A DNA stretch of 64,000 bases from contig SACZ01000010.1 of NCBI GenBank assembly GCA_023369685.1, forward strand, positions 1 to 64,000. The letters run 5' to 3'. The position numbers and the translations under genes were made by a program. This DNA comes from Prolixibacteraceae bacterium JC049. Its GTDB lineage: Bacteria > Bacteroidota > Bacteroidia > Bacteroidales > Prolixibacteraceae. Shown piece after piece: positions 8,430 through 16,739 of the stretch (the stretch's first letter is position 1; every line of letters begins with the position of its first letter). The notes beneath the pieces are model-generated. The model saw only the letters and a list, made by a program, of their open reading frames with translations. It made no database searches and was not told where the DNA came from.

Positions 8430-9752
8430 CTAATGTTTACTGGCTATTTTAATGGCATACCAGGCAATGAATAAGAAACAACATGCCGGCACTAAATAAG
8501 CCACATTAATTCCTGCAGGAATTGAAAGTGACGAAGTAGCTCTAAAGCTATCAACCGAAGTAGAAACTAATCCTTGCAACTGAGTTACAATAGCTCCTCC
8601 CACAATCGTCATGATTAATCCCGAACCGGCAATTTTGGTATCTTCTCCCAAACCTTTCACGGCTAGTCCAAAAATTGTTGGAAACATCAATGACATACAA
8701 CCCGAGATAGCAACCAAACTATAAACTCCAATTTGTCCACCAACAAATACTACCATCATGGTAAAACCAATTGCCATAAAGCTCATAATTGTCAATAACT
8801 TTCCTGGCTTGACATACTTCATCAGTGCAGTACATACAAAACGTGCCGAAACAAAAAGGATAAGCGAAGCCAGGTAATAATTGGCTGCAATCTGCTCTGC
8901 CGTTTTACCTTCTGGTAATGCCATTTTTTCCAACTGAAGTTCCTGCATGGCATATCGAATAGTGAAAGACCAGATTCCAATCTGAGCTCCTACATAAAAT
9001 AGCTGAGCAACTACACCTGTTGTATAGTTCTTGTTTTTCAACAAGCGTTTTACTGTTGGAATAAAGTCTACTTTGCCTCCAGCATCAGCAGTACGTGGCA
9101 TCTTAGCAAAATAAATTACCAACCACAATACCAAAAGTAAAGCACCAATAGATACATAGGTCATGGTTACCGAGTTAAGCTCGGTCGACTGAATAGCTTG
9201 CAACTGTTCAGGACTCATGGCAGCACGCTCATCGGCACCCGCTTTATTCAGTGATGATAAAATAAATACCTGACTAAGAAAAACCCCCATAATTGATCCA
9301 ATGGGATTAAACGACTGAGCCAAGTTCAAACGACGTGTTCCTGTCTCTTCCGGTCCCATGGCAATAATGTATGGATTAGCAGCTGTTTCCAATACCGACA
9401 ATCCACCGAATAGAATCCATAAAGCACCTAAGAAGTGGAAATAGTTTCCTGTAATTTTTGCTGGAAAAAATAAGAAGCATCCCAGCAAATAAAGTCCTAA
9501 ACCGAGAAGAATCCCCGATTTATAGGAATACTTTTTAATGTAAATAGCTGCAGGAATAGCAAAAATGAAATATCCCAGTCCATAACATGAGATCTGAATT
9601 AATGCTGTTCGTGAATCCGACATACTCATAATGCGCTTAAATGCTGCCAGAAGTGTATCGGTCATGTTATTGGCCAATCCCCAAAGAAAAAACAGTGAGG
9701 TAATCAGAATAAAAGGAATTAATATCCCTTTAGGTATTACTTTATCTTTCAC
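8430..9752 (-). CDS. fucP: FucP-family sugar:H+ symporter
   Basis: A 440-residue major facilitator permease with 12 predicted membrane helices. It matches E. coli FucP closely: FFLWGLANNMTDTLL carries the acidic residue Asp32 corresponding to FucP Asp46, and GGLSVLETAANPYI carries Glu122 corresponding to Glu135, the two protonatable residues of L-fucose transport. RRLNLAQSFNPIGSI is also typical. Family members carry fucose, galactose, glucose or arabinose, so substrate is inferred from the neighbouring fucosidase. The gene begins 11 bp after the sugar kinase and shares its transcript. Confidence 0.85.
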   Translation of the reverse strand: MKDKVIPKGILIPFILITSLFFLWGLANNMTDTLLAAFKRIMSMSDSRTALIQISCYGLGYFIFAIPAAIYIKKYSYKSGILLGLGLYLLGCFLFFPAKITGNYFHFLGALWILFGGLSVLETAANPYIIAMGPEETGTRRLNLAQSFNPIGSIMGVFLSQVFILSSLNKAGADERAAMSPEQLQAIQSTELNSVTMTYVSIGALLLVLWLVIYFAKMPRTADAGGKVDFIPTVKRLLKNKNYTTGVVAQLFYVGAQIGIWSFTIRYAMQELQLEKMALPEGKTAEQIAANYYLASLILFVSARFVCTALMKYVKPGKLLTIMSFMAIGFTMMVVFVGGQIGVYSLVAISGCMSLMFPTIFGLAVKGLGEDTKIAGSGLIMTIVGGAIVTQLQGLVSTSVDSFRATSSLSIPAGINVAYLVPACCFLFIAWYAIKIASKH

Positions 9753-9763
9753 AATGTATTGAT

Positions 9764-11437
9764 TTAATTAGTTTTCGTTTCAGTTTTAATTTTTAGAAGC
9801 TCTTTCATTACATGATAAAGTGGCTGACTGTGTTCTTTCACACCAAATGAATCATGCAATTCCTTATACAAAGCATATAGTTTATTGTAAATAGCTGCAT
9901 TTTCTACCTTTGGAGAGTACACAACATCCTTCATTTTACAGCAACGCTCTTGCAACTCTTCATACGAGGTAGTATTACCTTCCGCTTTTAATGCAACATA
10001 TGCTCCCATCATTGCAGCTCCTAATGCCACAGTCTCTTCGTGCGCCACAATTTTCATTTGCTTATTAAGCACGTCGGCATAAATCTGCATGAACAGTTTA
10101 TTTTTCTGAGGAATACCACCACAGCAAACCACCTCGTTCACTTCTACTCCTTGCGTTTCCATTTGCTCAATGATTCGACGTGCTCCAAACGCTGTCGATT
10201 CGATTAAAGCTCTATAGATTTCAAAATCTTTTGTAAGCAATGATTGTCCCAGGATTAATCCCGAAAGCTGAGGATCAGTCAACACATTACGATTTCCATT
10301 ATTCCAGTCCAATCCAAGTAAACCAGCTTCTCCAGGCTGCTGTTGCTGCGCTTTTTCTGTCAATTCTCCATGAACAGAACCATCTTTCTGCAACACCTGA
10401 GAAACAAACCAATGGAAAAGGTCTCCAACAGCGCTCTGTCCTGCTTCTATTCCCCAATAACCTGGCAATACCGATTCAGAAGCAACACCTGCAACACCAC
10501 TAATGGTTCCTTGCATCTCGTCCAATGGTTGAATTCCTAAGTCACAAGTAGAAGTTCCAATGATTTTTACCAAACCACCTTTCTTTACTCCCGAACCAAT
10601 AGCTCCAGCATGTGCATCCAATATTCCCATTGCAATTGGAATACCTGCTTTTAGTCCTAACTCTTGAGCCCATTCGTCGCACAAAGTACCACAAGCCTGA
10701 TCAATGGCTTTAGCCTTTTCGGGAAGCGAGTTCTTAATTCGAACCAACTCTGGTGAAAGCTTTCCTAAGAATTCATCATCTGGAAATCCACCCCATGTTT
10801 CACTATAAAGTCCTTTGTGTCCCGCAGCACACTTATTTCTCTCTACTTTATTGGTATCCTTAATACCTGCTAACAATGCAGGAACATAATCTCCAAATTC
10901 TACCCAAGAATAACTGCCTTTAAACAACTCCGGGTCGACACGCTGACAATGCAACAGTTTTGCCCAATACCATTCCGAAGAATAAATTCCTCCGATGGTA
11001 TCCAAATACTGTGGACGCATCTCTGCAGCCAAACGGGTAATTTCCTCTGCTTCTTTATATGAAGTGTGGTCCTTCCACATCCATGCATATGCATTCTTGT
11101 TATCCTTAAAATCAGCTAAGCGACTCAATGGCTGCATCTGCTCATTAACAGGAATAGGAGTTGAACCGGTTGCATCTACACCAATTCCTAAAATATTTGA
11201 AGGATCAATTCCTTCATTCTTCAGCCATTCAACTACTCCTTTTATTGAAGTCGTCATACATTCTACGTAATCGTCGGCACATTGACGAGCTAAATGAGGA
11301 TCGCTATCTGTAATTACACCATTCTCTCCCTTTTTATATGAAGTACTTCGTGTAACTAATATATTACCTGTTTCAATATCTAATACTAAAGCTCTTGATG
11401 CTGAAGACCCAAAGTCAATTCCTAATGTCAGTTTCAT
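9764..11437 (-). CDS. FGGY-family sugar kinase, ribulokinase (AraB)-like
   Basis: A 557-residue FGGY carbohydrate kinase. The N-terminal phosphate-binding motif is LGIDFGSSASRALVLD; the sugar-site region includes GIGVDATGSTPIPV; the second domain has GILDAHAGAIGSGV, VKIIGTSTCDLGI and CCGGIPQKNKLFMQIYADV with ALGAAMMGAY. Length and motifs fit ribulokinase better than classical fuculokinase. The partner is a FucP-type permease, so the natural substrate could be L-ribulose or L-fuculose. ATG 11437 starts right before the beta strand of the ATPase domain; the upstream in-frame codons are discounted. First gene of a two-gene operon. A candidate minus-strand -7 box TAGCTTTG lies at 11618-11625. Confidence 0.8.
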   Translation of the reverse strand: MKLTLGIDFGSSASRALVLDIETGNILVTRSTSYKKGENGVITDSDPHLARQCADDYVECMTTSIKGVVEWLKNEGIDPSNILGIGVDATGSTPIPVNEQMQPLSRLADFKDNKNAYAWMWKDHTSYKEAEEITRLAAEMRPQYLDTIGGIYSSEWYWAKLLHCQRVDPELFKGSYSWVEFGDYVPALLAGIKDTNKVERNKCAAGHKGLYSETWGGFPDDEFLGKLSPELVRIKNSLPEKAKAIDQACGTLCDEWAQELGLKAGIPIAMGILDAHAGAIGSGVKKGGLVKIIGTSTCDLGIQPLDEMQGTISGVAGVASESVLPGYWGIEAGQSAVGDLFHWFVSQVLQKDGSVHGELTEKAQQQQPGEAGLLGLDWNNGNRNVLTDPQLSGLILGQSLLTKDFEIYRALIESTAFGARRIIEQMETQGVEVNEVVCCGGIPQKNKLFMQIYADVLNKQMKIVAHEETVALGAAMMGAYVALKAEGNTTSYEELQERCCKMKDVVYSPKVENAAIYNKLYALYKELHDSFGVKEHSQPLYHVMKELLKIKTETKTN

Positions 11438-11866
11438 CTGTTTGTATTTTTTTGATTTCTGAATCCTCATCCCGATTACTATCAGGAGAATGCATTCAGC
11501 AACTTACATATGCGTTAACGATTCCCTTTTTTGAAGTTTAGAACATTAAAACACATGTTTGTTTTATCATTCGTTTGTTTAATAATTATTCCACGCTTAA
11601 AAGCTAAAAGGTTTAAGCAAAGCTAAACAAATTATTTTTCAATCATATAAGCAAATACTCAAATCATACCTTCGAACAATTCGCAATAATACATAAAGAC
11701 CTGATATACCGAAGACTAGAAGTCTATTTTAAAAACATCTAAACTACTCATCCTCATTTTCCAGTTTTATCTTGCACCGAAAAATGATCTTTTTTTGATC
11801 TTTTTTCAGCTATACTTGCAACATCAGTTTAACCATTGCGTCTTTGGAGTAGAAAACAGATAACAA
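11438..11866. promoter_or_regulatory. Divergent regulatory region between sugar kinase and sigma factor
   Basis: No gene is seen. Contents: a perfect 8-bp palindrome CGTTAACG (11513-11520); arms TAAAAC/GTTTTA around ACATGT at about 11546-11567 that could be an operator; the minus-strand -7 candidate TAGCTTTG at 11618-11625; and a tandem direct repeat GATCTTTTTT at about 11788-11808. The rightward sigma gene has the near-consensus box TATACTTG at about 11812-11819. Confidence 0.3.
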
Positions 11867-12436
11867 TTGGAAAGTATTTACCAAAACATACACCAGGATC
11901 TGATTGATCGTTGTAAAGAAAACGACAAAAGCGCTCAGTTTAGTATTTACAAACTATACTATAAAGCGATGTTCAATTCGGCCTATCGAATTCTAAAGAA
12001 TGAGACAGACGCTGAAGACATCATGCAAGAGTCATTTTTAAAAGCTTTCAAGAAGATTGACACCTATCGGGGCGAAGTTACCTTTGGTGTCTGGTTGAAA
12101 CGCATCGTGGTAAACCGATCGCTGGATGAGCTACGAAAAAAGAAAGAACACTTTAGTGAGTTGAATGATGGAGTTACCTCCGATTTAACAGATGACTCTA
12201 CAAGCAACGAACCGTTCAATTACAGTATTGATGAAGTAAAATGGGCCATTAACCAACTAGCCGATGGCTACCGCGTTGTTTTGAATCTGTTTTTAATTGA
12301 AGGGTACGATCATGAAGAGATAGCATCGATATTAAACATATCTAATTCGACATCACGATCGCAATACCTGAGAGCAAAGAGAAAATTGAGAGAATTATTG
12401 CTGAATAAGAAAGCAAAAACCATCGCTTTAAATTAA
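11867..12436 (+). CDS. RNA polymerase sigma factor, sigma-70/ECF type
   Basis: A 189-residue RpoE-like sigma factor. Region 2 is at about residues 25-95 (YKAMFNSAYRILKNETDAEDIMQESFLKAFKKI) and region 4 at about 125-180 (INQLADGYRVVLNLFLIEGYDHEEIASILNIS with STSRSQYLRAKRKLRELL). An in-frame TAA at 11861 leaves TTG 11867 as the only start giving a complete region 2; the first ATG would cut into it. The stop overlaps the start of the next gene by one base (TAATG), and that gene looks like a membrane anti-sigma factor. The three-gene set probably forms a signal-responsive regulatory unit. Confidence 0.85.
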   Translation: MESIYQNIHQDLIDRCKENDKSAQFSIYKLYYKAMFNSAYRILKNETDAEDIMQESFLKAFKKIDTYRGEVTFGVWLKRIVVNRSLDELRKKKEHFSELNDGVTSDLTDDSTSNEPFNYSIDEVKWAINQLADGYRVVLNLFLIEGYDHEEIASILNISNSTSRSQYLRAKRKLRELLLNKKAKTIALN

Positions 12437-13026
12437 TGGTTATGGATAATTTAGAGAAAATAATAAACGAAAATAAAGCTGCTTTTAATCAGGCAGAACC
12501 ATCAGAAGCTCACTTCGATAAGTTTGAAGCAATGCTAAATGAGCTTCATTCTGAGGAGGAAGAGAAGAAAGAGGAGAAAAAGACGAGATGGACGAGTGGA
12601 TCGTGGTTGAAAGTTGCAGCAGTATTAGCCATTGCACTTTTTGTTACCGATCAGGTTTACGATCGTTTTATGCAACCAGCGCCTGCCGTACAATTCACTT
12701 TAAGTGATGTTTCGGAACAGTATCAGGAAGCAGAACAGTTTTATATGACATCCATTTCCAATGAACAAACTAACCTTCAGCGCTTAATGGATCAGAAGAA
12801 CTTATCTGCTGAAGAGAAGAAAATGATTGACACTGAATTGAAGGAGTTAAACCAGCGATTTGATCAATTGCAAAAAGATTTAGCGGCCAATCCGAACGAC
12901 GACAGAGTTATTAACGCAATGATTCAGTTTTATCAAACTAAATCGAACATGTTACAACTCATTATTAATCAACTTAAAAACGTAAAACAGCAAAATAACC
13001 AGAATTATGAAGACAACAGGATTTAA
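12436..13026 (+). CDS. Probable membrane anti-sigma factor
   Basis: A 196-residue protein with an acidic, lysine-rich cytoplasmic N-terminus (about 1-55, including EEEEKKEEKK), one membrane segment (about 57-73, KVAAVLAIALFVTDQ) and an extracytoplasmic helical domain (about 90-190) with coiled-coil character (MIDTELKELNQRFDQLQKDL). It has no named anti-sigma domain that I can see. The role is inferred from topology and from its one-base overlap with the sigma gene. Its last 20 bp overlap the DUF4097-like gene. Confidence 0.6.
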   Translation: MVMDNLEKIINENKAAFNQAEPSEAHFDKFEAMLNELHSEEEEKKEEKKTRWTSGSWLKVAAVLAIALFVTDQVYDRFMQPAPAVQFTLSDVSEQYQEAEQFYMTSISNEQTNLQRLMDQKNLSAEEKKMIDTELKELNQRFDQLQKDLAANPNDDRVINAMIQFYQTKSNMLQLIINQLKNVKQQNNQNYEDNRI

Positions 13027-14047
13027 ACTACTCGTAACCCTTTGCCTGTGTATTGTGACACTTTCATCCTTTGCCGGAGGAAAAGATGACTTCACTCGTG
13101 AAATCCATAGAGCCTGGCTACCAGACGAGGTTACTAACTTGGGAATTAACAACAAATATGGCGACATCACCATAAAAGAGATGACCGGAGACTCTGTTAT
13201 TGTTGATGTAGTAATTACTGTTGAAGATACTCAGGAGAAAAAAGCCAATTACCTACTGGAACAAATTGAGATTCATTTTTCGCACAACAATTCTACTTTG
13301 AATGCGACAACAGAGTTTGGCAGATCATTCAAAACAAGGGAAAAGTTCTCAGTTGACTATTTCATTTACATCCCAGCGGATCGTAACCTGAAAATCAACA
13401 ACACTTATGGACACATTTACCTGGAAAATGCGACTGGCGACTGTAATTTCAATGTTCGATATGGAGGAGTTCACGGAAATAAGATTTTATCTCCTAACCT
13501 ATTTATCGACAGCTCATACAGCAGAATTGACATCAAAGAGATTATCGATTTGAAAGCCGACATAAAGTACTCTAAATTGTACCTATATAAAGCCAACAAT
13601 GTAAAAGTTGATTCAAAATATTCGGTTGTCTCAGTGGATGATATGAATGAAATGGTAGCCGAATCGCGTTATGATACTTACCGATTGGAAAAACTGAATG
13701 GACTCAACTTAGCAGCTAAATATACCGGCACAAAGATAGACGAGCTTAATGGTAACCTTCGACTTAGCAATGGATACGGTTCATTCTCGGCAGGGAACGT
13801 AGCTAATTTCGAATCCATCTCTGTAGAAAACCAGTATGCAAGTATCAAGTTGGGAATTGCACCATCAATGACCTACACATTGAAAGCTTATGCCAGCTAC
13901 TGTAATGTAAAATACCCAGAAACAGATCGAATGAACAGAATGAAGGATAATCGCAATTTGGAGCTTGACGGAACTGTTGGTGAAGGCACTCCAACTGCAA
14001 CCGTAAAAATTGAAACACGCTACGGAAGTATCTCTCTTATTCCATAA
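13007..14047 (+). CDS. DUF4097-like putative adhesin, exported
   Basis: A 346-residue protein with a Sec signal peptide (about 1-24, LLVTLCLCIVTLSSFAGG). The mature part consists of short repeated beta units such as NNKYGDITIKEM, NTYGHIYLENATGD, DSKYSVVSVDDM, SNGYGSFSAGNV and ETRYGSISLIP, in which a Y-G/S turn recurs about every 20-25 residues. This fits the right-handed beta-helix-like DUF4097 family. Such proteins are frequent partners of sigma/anti-sigma pairs in Bacteroidota and may act as envelope sensors or adhesins; function here is not known. The start lies inside the preceding gene (20-bp overlap), so the three genes are one operon. Confidence 0.65.
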   Translation: MKTTGFKLLVTLCLCIVTLSSFAGGKDDFTREIHRAWLPDEVTNLGINNKYGDITIKEMTGDSVIVDVVITVEDTQEKKANYLLEQIEIHFSHNNSTLNATTEFGRSFKTREKFSVDYFIYIPADRNLKINNTYGHIYLENATGDCNFNVRYGGVHGNKILSPNLFIDSSYSRIDIKEIIDLKADIKYSKLYLYKANNVKVDSKYSVVSVDDMNEMVAESRYDTYRLEKLNGLNLAAKYTGTKIDELNGNLRLSNGYGSFSAGNVANFESISVENQYASIKLGIAPSMTYTLKAYASYCNVKYPETDRMNRMKDNRNLELDGTVGEGTPTATVKIETRYGSISLIP

Positions 14048-14065
14048 AATATAATCTTACCGGAT

Positions 14066-14106
14066 AAAAAAGCTGTTGATCGATTTTCGATCAGCAGTTT
14101 TTTTTT
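14066..14106 (+). terminator. Terminator of the sigma/anti-sigma/DUF4097 operon
   Basis: The stem CTGTTGATCG (14073-14082) / CGATCAGCAG (14088-14097), with one G-T pair, is followed by a run of at least nine T. It directly precedes the glycosyltransferase start. Confidence 0.85.
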
Positions 14107-14114
14107 AATTTCAC

Positions 14115-15260
14115 GTGAACATAAATAGTAAACGTGTGACCATTCAAGCAAAGCATATCCACTTAGTTAGTTTCGATATTCCCTTCCCGGCCAACTACGG
14201 AGGAGCCATTGATGTTTTTAATAAGATAAAAGCGTTAAAAAAACTCGGAATTAAGATTCATCTGCATTGTTTTGAATACAGTCGTAAACCTTCTGTGGAA
14301 TTAAAGAAATGGTGCGAACAGGTATATTACTACCCTAGAACCAGAAGTTTAGTTCATCAGCTGCATTCTTTGCCCTTTATTGTTCAAAGTCGAAAACACC
14401 CGAAACTACTTGAAAACCTAAAGAAAGATAGCTACCCCATATTATTCGAAGGAATTCATTGTTGTGGTTTTTTAGATCATCCGGATTTAAAGAACAGAGT
14501 AAAACTGGTGCGTACCCACAATGTCGAACACCATTATTACAAGCAACTGGCCAACAATTCGGCTTCGTTATGGAAAAAGCTATTCTTTAAAGTCGAAGCC
14601 ATAAAATTAAAGCGTTTTGAAAAGCAATTGAGTCATGCTACTGCGTTATTGACCATATCGGCATCCGATCAAAGCTATTTTCAAGACATGTTTAACCAAT
14701 CCATTCATGTTTCGGCATTTAGTGGAACCAACAGAATAAACTCCATCCCTGGAATGGGGAAATACCTGTTGTTTCATGGTAATCTTTCGGTAGAAGAAAA
14801 TATAGAAGCCATTCAGTTTATCTTGAAGCAGGTTCAGCCCAAACACAGTTTTAGCTTAACTATTGCAGGAAAATCGCCTACAAATGCACTTCGAAAGCTG
14901 ATTTCCCAAACACCCAATACTAATTTAATTGCTAATCCATCGCAAAAAGAGATGGACGAATGGATTGCCAATGCCCACATTGTATTACTGCCCACATTTC
15001 AGGCTACCGGAATCAAACTAAAACTGTTGCATTCGCTAAGTAAAGGTCGTTTTTGCATTGCCAACGATGCGATGATAAAAAACACAGAGACCGAAAATTT
15101 ATGTGTTACAGCCAACACTCCATCTGAGTGGTTAAAACACATTAACGAGCTTATGCAACAACCATTCACTGAAAAAGAGATAGAGAAAAGAATCGATGTT
15201 TTCTCTAGTACATTTAATGACTTACAAAATGCAAAGAAAATTATTCCATATATCGACTAG
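14115..15260 (+). CDS. Glycosyltransferase, GT4-like
   Basis: A 381-residue cytosolic, GT-B-type glycosyltransferase. The N-terminal acceptor domain begins IHLVSFDIPFPANYGGAIDV, and RTHNVEHHYY follows the first-domain strand. The C-terminal donor domain has LLFHGNLSVEENIEAIQFIL, FSLTIAGKSP and the nucleotide-sugar region LLPTFQATGIKLKLLHSLSKGRF, in which the usual E-x7-E motif is weak (the second Glu is replaced). Sugar and acceptor are unknown. The start is GTG 14115 or GTG 14136; an in-frame stop at 14106 excludes anything earlier. It overlaps the thioredoxin-like gene downstream by 32 bp. Confidence 0.75.
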   Translation: MNINSKRVTIQAKHIHLVSFDIPFPANYGGAIDVFNKIKALKKLGIKIHLHCFEYSRKPSVELKKWCEQVYYYPRTRSLVHQLHSLPFIVQSRKHPKLLENLKKDSYPILFEGIHCCGFLDHPDLKNRVKLVRTHNVEHHYYKQLANNSASLWKKLFFKVEAIKLKRFEKQLSHATALLTISASDQSYFQDMFNQSIHVSAFSGTNRINSIPGMGKYLLFHGNLSVEENIEAIQFILKQVQPKHSFSLTIAGKSPTNALRKLISQTPNTNLIANPSQKEMDEWIANAHIVLLPTFQATGIKLKLLHSLSKGRFCIANDAMIKNTETENLCVTANTPSEWLKHINELMQQPFTEKEIEKRIDVFSSTFNDLQNAKKIIPYID

Positions 15261-16620
15261 GTTACTTTTATTAATTGGACTGTTTGGTGTAAACATTCCA
15301 ATCTCGGCACAAAATAAAATTGACGTTTTCTTTCCCGAACGCGCCGACTCCATCAGCATTTTAGCCAGACACTTCGATGGCAAATTGCTTGTGGCCGACA
15401 CATTAGAATTTGATAGTAAAGGAAAAGTTAGCATCACAAAGCCATTGTCACCTGGTTTATATGCATTGATTCATCCTAAGCGAAAACAATACGATTTTCT
15501 GATTGGCAATGATCAGAATATGAAGTTGTCCATAAAAAACAGACAGCTGAACATTGAAAACTCAGAAGAAGGCAAAGCTTTTCAGTATTATTTAATGTTT
15601 TTAAGAAAACAACAGGTCGAAAAAGGTAAACTTATCCGATCATTAAAACAGCAAAAAGGAGTAAATAAGCAATCAGTTCATGGTCAAATCGATTCATTGG
15701 ATCACTCTATTCGTCAACTTTGGGATGAACTTGAAAGTAAGCACCCCAACAGTATGCTTAGTACTTTTATCGACCTTTCCAGGGAATTGAAAATCCCCAA
15801 AAGCAACAAATCGATTTCTGACTCACTAAAGTGGATAAATAATTACCACTACATGACGCAAAATTTTTGGTCGCATATTAATTTGAAAGATGAACGTATT
15901 CTGAATACTCCTCTTTTGAAAAACAAACTCGATATTTTCTTCAATAAAGTCATTATTCAGGTTCCGGACACAATGACCAAAGAAGCATTCCGATTACTGG
16001 ATGCATGTGGAAGTAAAACCTTTCCCTACATCTCGAATTACCTTATGAATAATGCGCTAAACACTAAATTCATGGGAATGGAAGCTGCCTTTGTAGCCAT
16101 TGCCGAAAAATACTTTATTGGTCAAAAAACATGGGCTGACTCTGCAACCATGTACAAAATTAAGCAGCAAGTTGCTTTAAATAAGCCTAATCTGTTGGGT
16201 AATAAAGCTCCTAATCTCAAGCTTAAAACTCCAGAGAACGAGTTCCGAAGTCTTTACGATGTAAATGCTTCATTCACCATTCTACTTTTTTGGGAAACCT
16301 CATGCGGTCATTGTAAAACAGAAATTCCGAAACTCTTGAAACTTTGGAATACACAAAAGGAGAAAGGAATAAAGATTTTTGCAGTCTATACTCAAGACAA
16401 GAAAAAAGTATGGACCGACTATATTTTCGACAAAAAAATATTTGAATGGATTAATGTCTACGACGAAGATCGATTATCTCCATTTCGTCAACTTTACAAC
16501 ATCTACTCTACTCCTACCATCTATCTGCTAGATAAAAACAAGAAGATTATTGCCAAACGCATGAGTGTAGATAATTTGGAAAAGATTCTGGAAAGAGAGT
16601 TTAAACAGTTGAAACGATAA
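15229..16620 (+). CDS. TlpA-like thioredoxin-domain protein, exported
   Basis: A 463-residue periplasmic protein: signal peptide (about 1-28, TRLLLLIGLFGVNIPISAQ), an N-terminal beta domain plus helical region of the DUF4369/DUF5106 type common in Bacteroidota, and a C-terminal AhpC/TSA-like thioredoxin domain (about 325-460). The active site is FWETSCGHCKTEIPKL, a CxxC (CGHC) motif, followed by the cis-Pro element STPTIYLLD. It probably reduces or isomerises disulfides of exported proteins. ATG 15229 gives a clean signal peptide; ATGs at 15196 and 15217 lie farther inside the glycosyltransferase gene. The 32-bp overlap implies cotranscription. Confidence 0.8.
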   Translation: MQRKLFHISTRLLLLIGLFGVNIPISAQNKIDVFFPERADSISILARHFDGKLLVADTLEFDSKGKVSITKPLSPGLYALIHPKRKQYDFLIGNDQNMKLSIKNRQLNIENSEEGKAFQYYLMFLRKQQVEKGKLIRSLKQQKGVNKQSVHGQIDSLDHSIRQLWDELESKHPNSMLSTFIDLSRELKIPKSNKSISDSLKWINNYHYMTQNFWSHINLKDERILNTPLLKNKLDIFFNKVIIQVPDTMTKEAFRLLDACGSKTFPYISNYLMNNALNTKFMGMEAAFVAIAEKYFIGQKTWADSATMYKIKQQVALNKPNLLGNKAPNLKLKTPENEFRSLYDVNASFTILLFWETSCGHCKTEIPKLLKLWNTQKEKGIKIFAVYTQDKKKVWTDYIFDKKIFEWINVYDEDRLSPFRQLYNIYSTPTIYLLDKNKKIIAKRMSVDNLEKILEREFKQLKR

Positions 16621-16739
16621 AAATAAAACCAACAGTTCCAATATAATTTATTGTCAATCTACTAACCGAACTTCACAATCTCGGATTGTATTGAAACAAT
16701 ATGAACCTCATTCATCGCATGAATCATTTAGTATATCCG

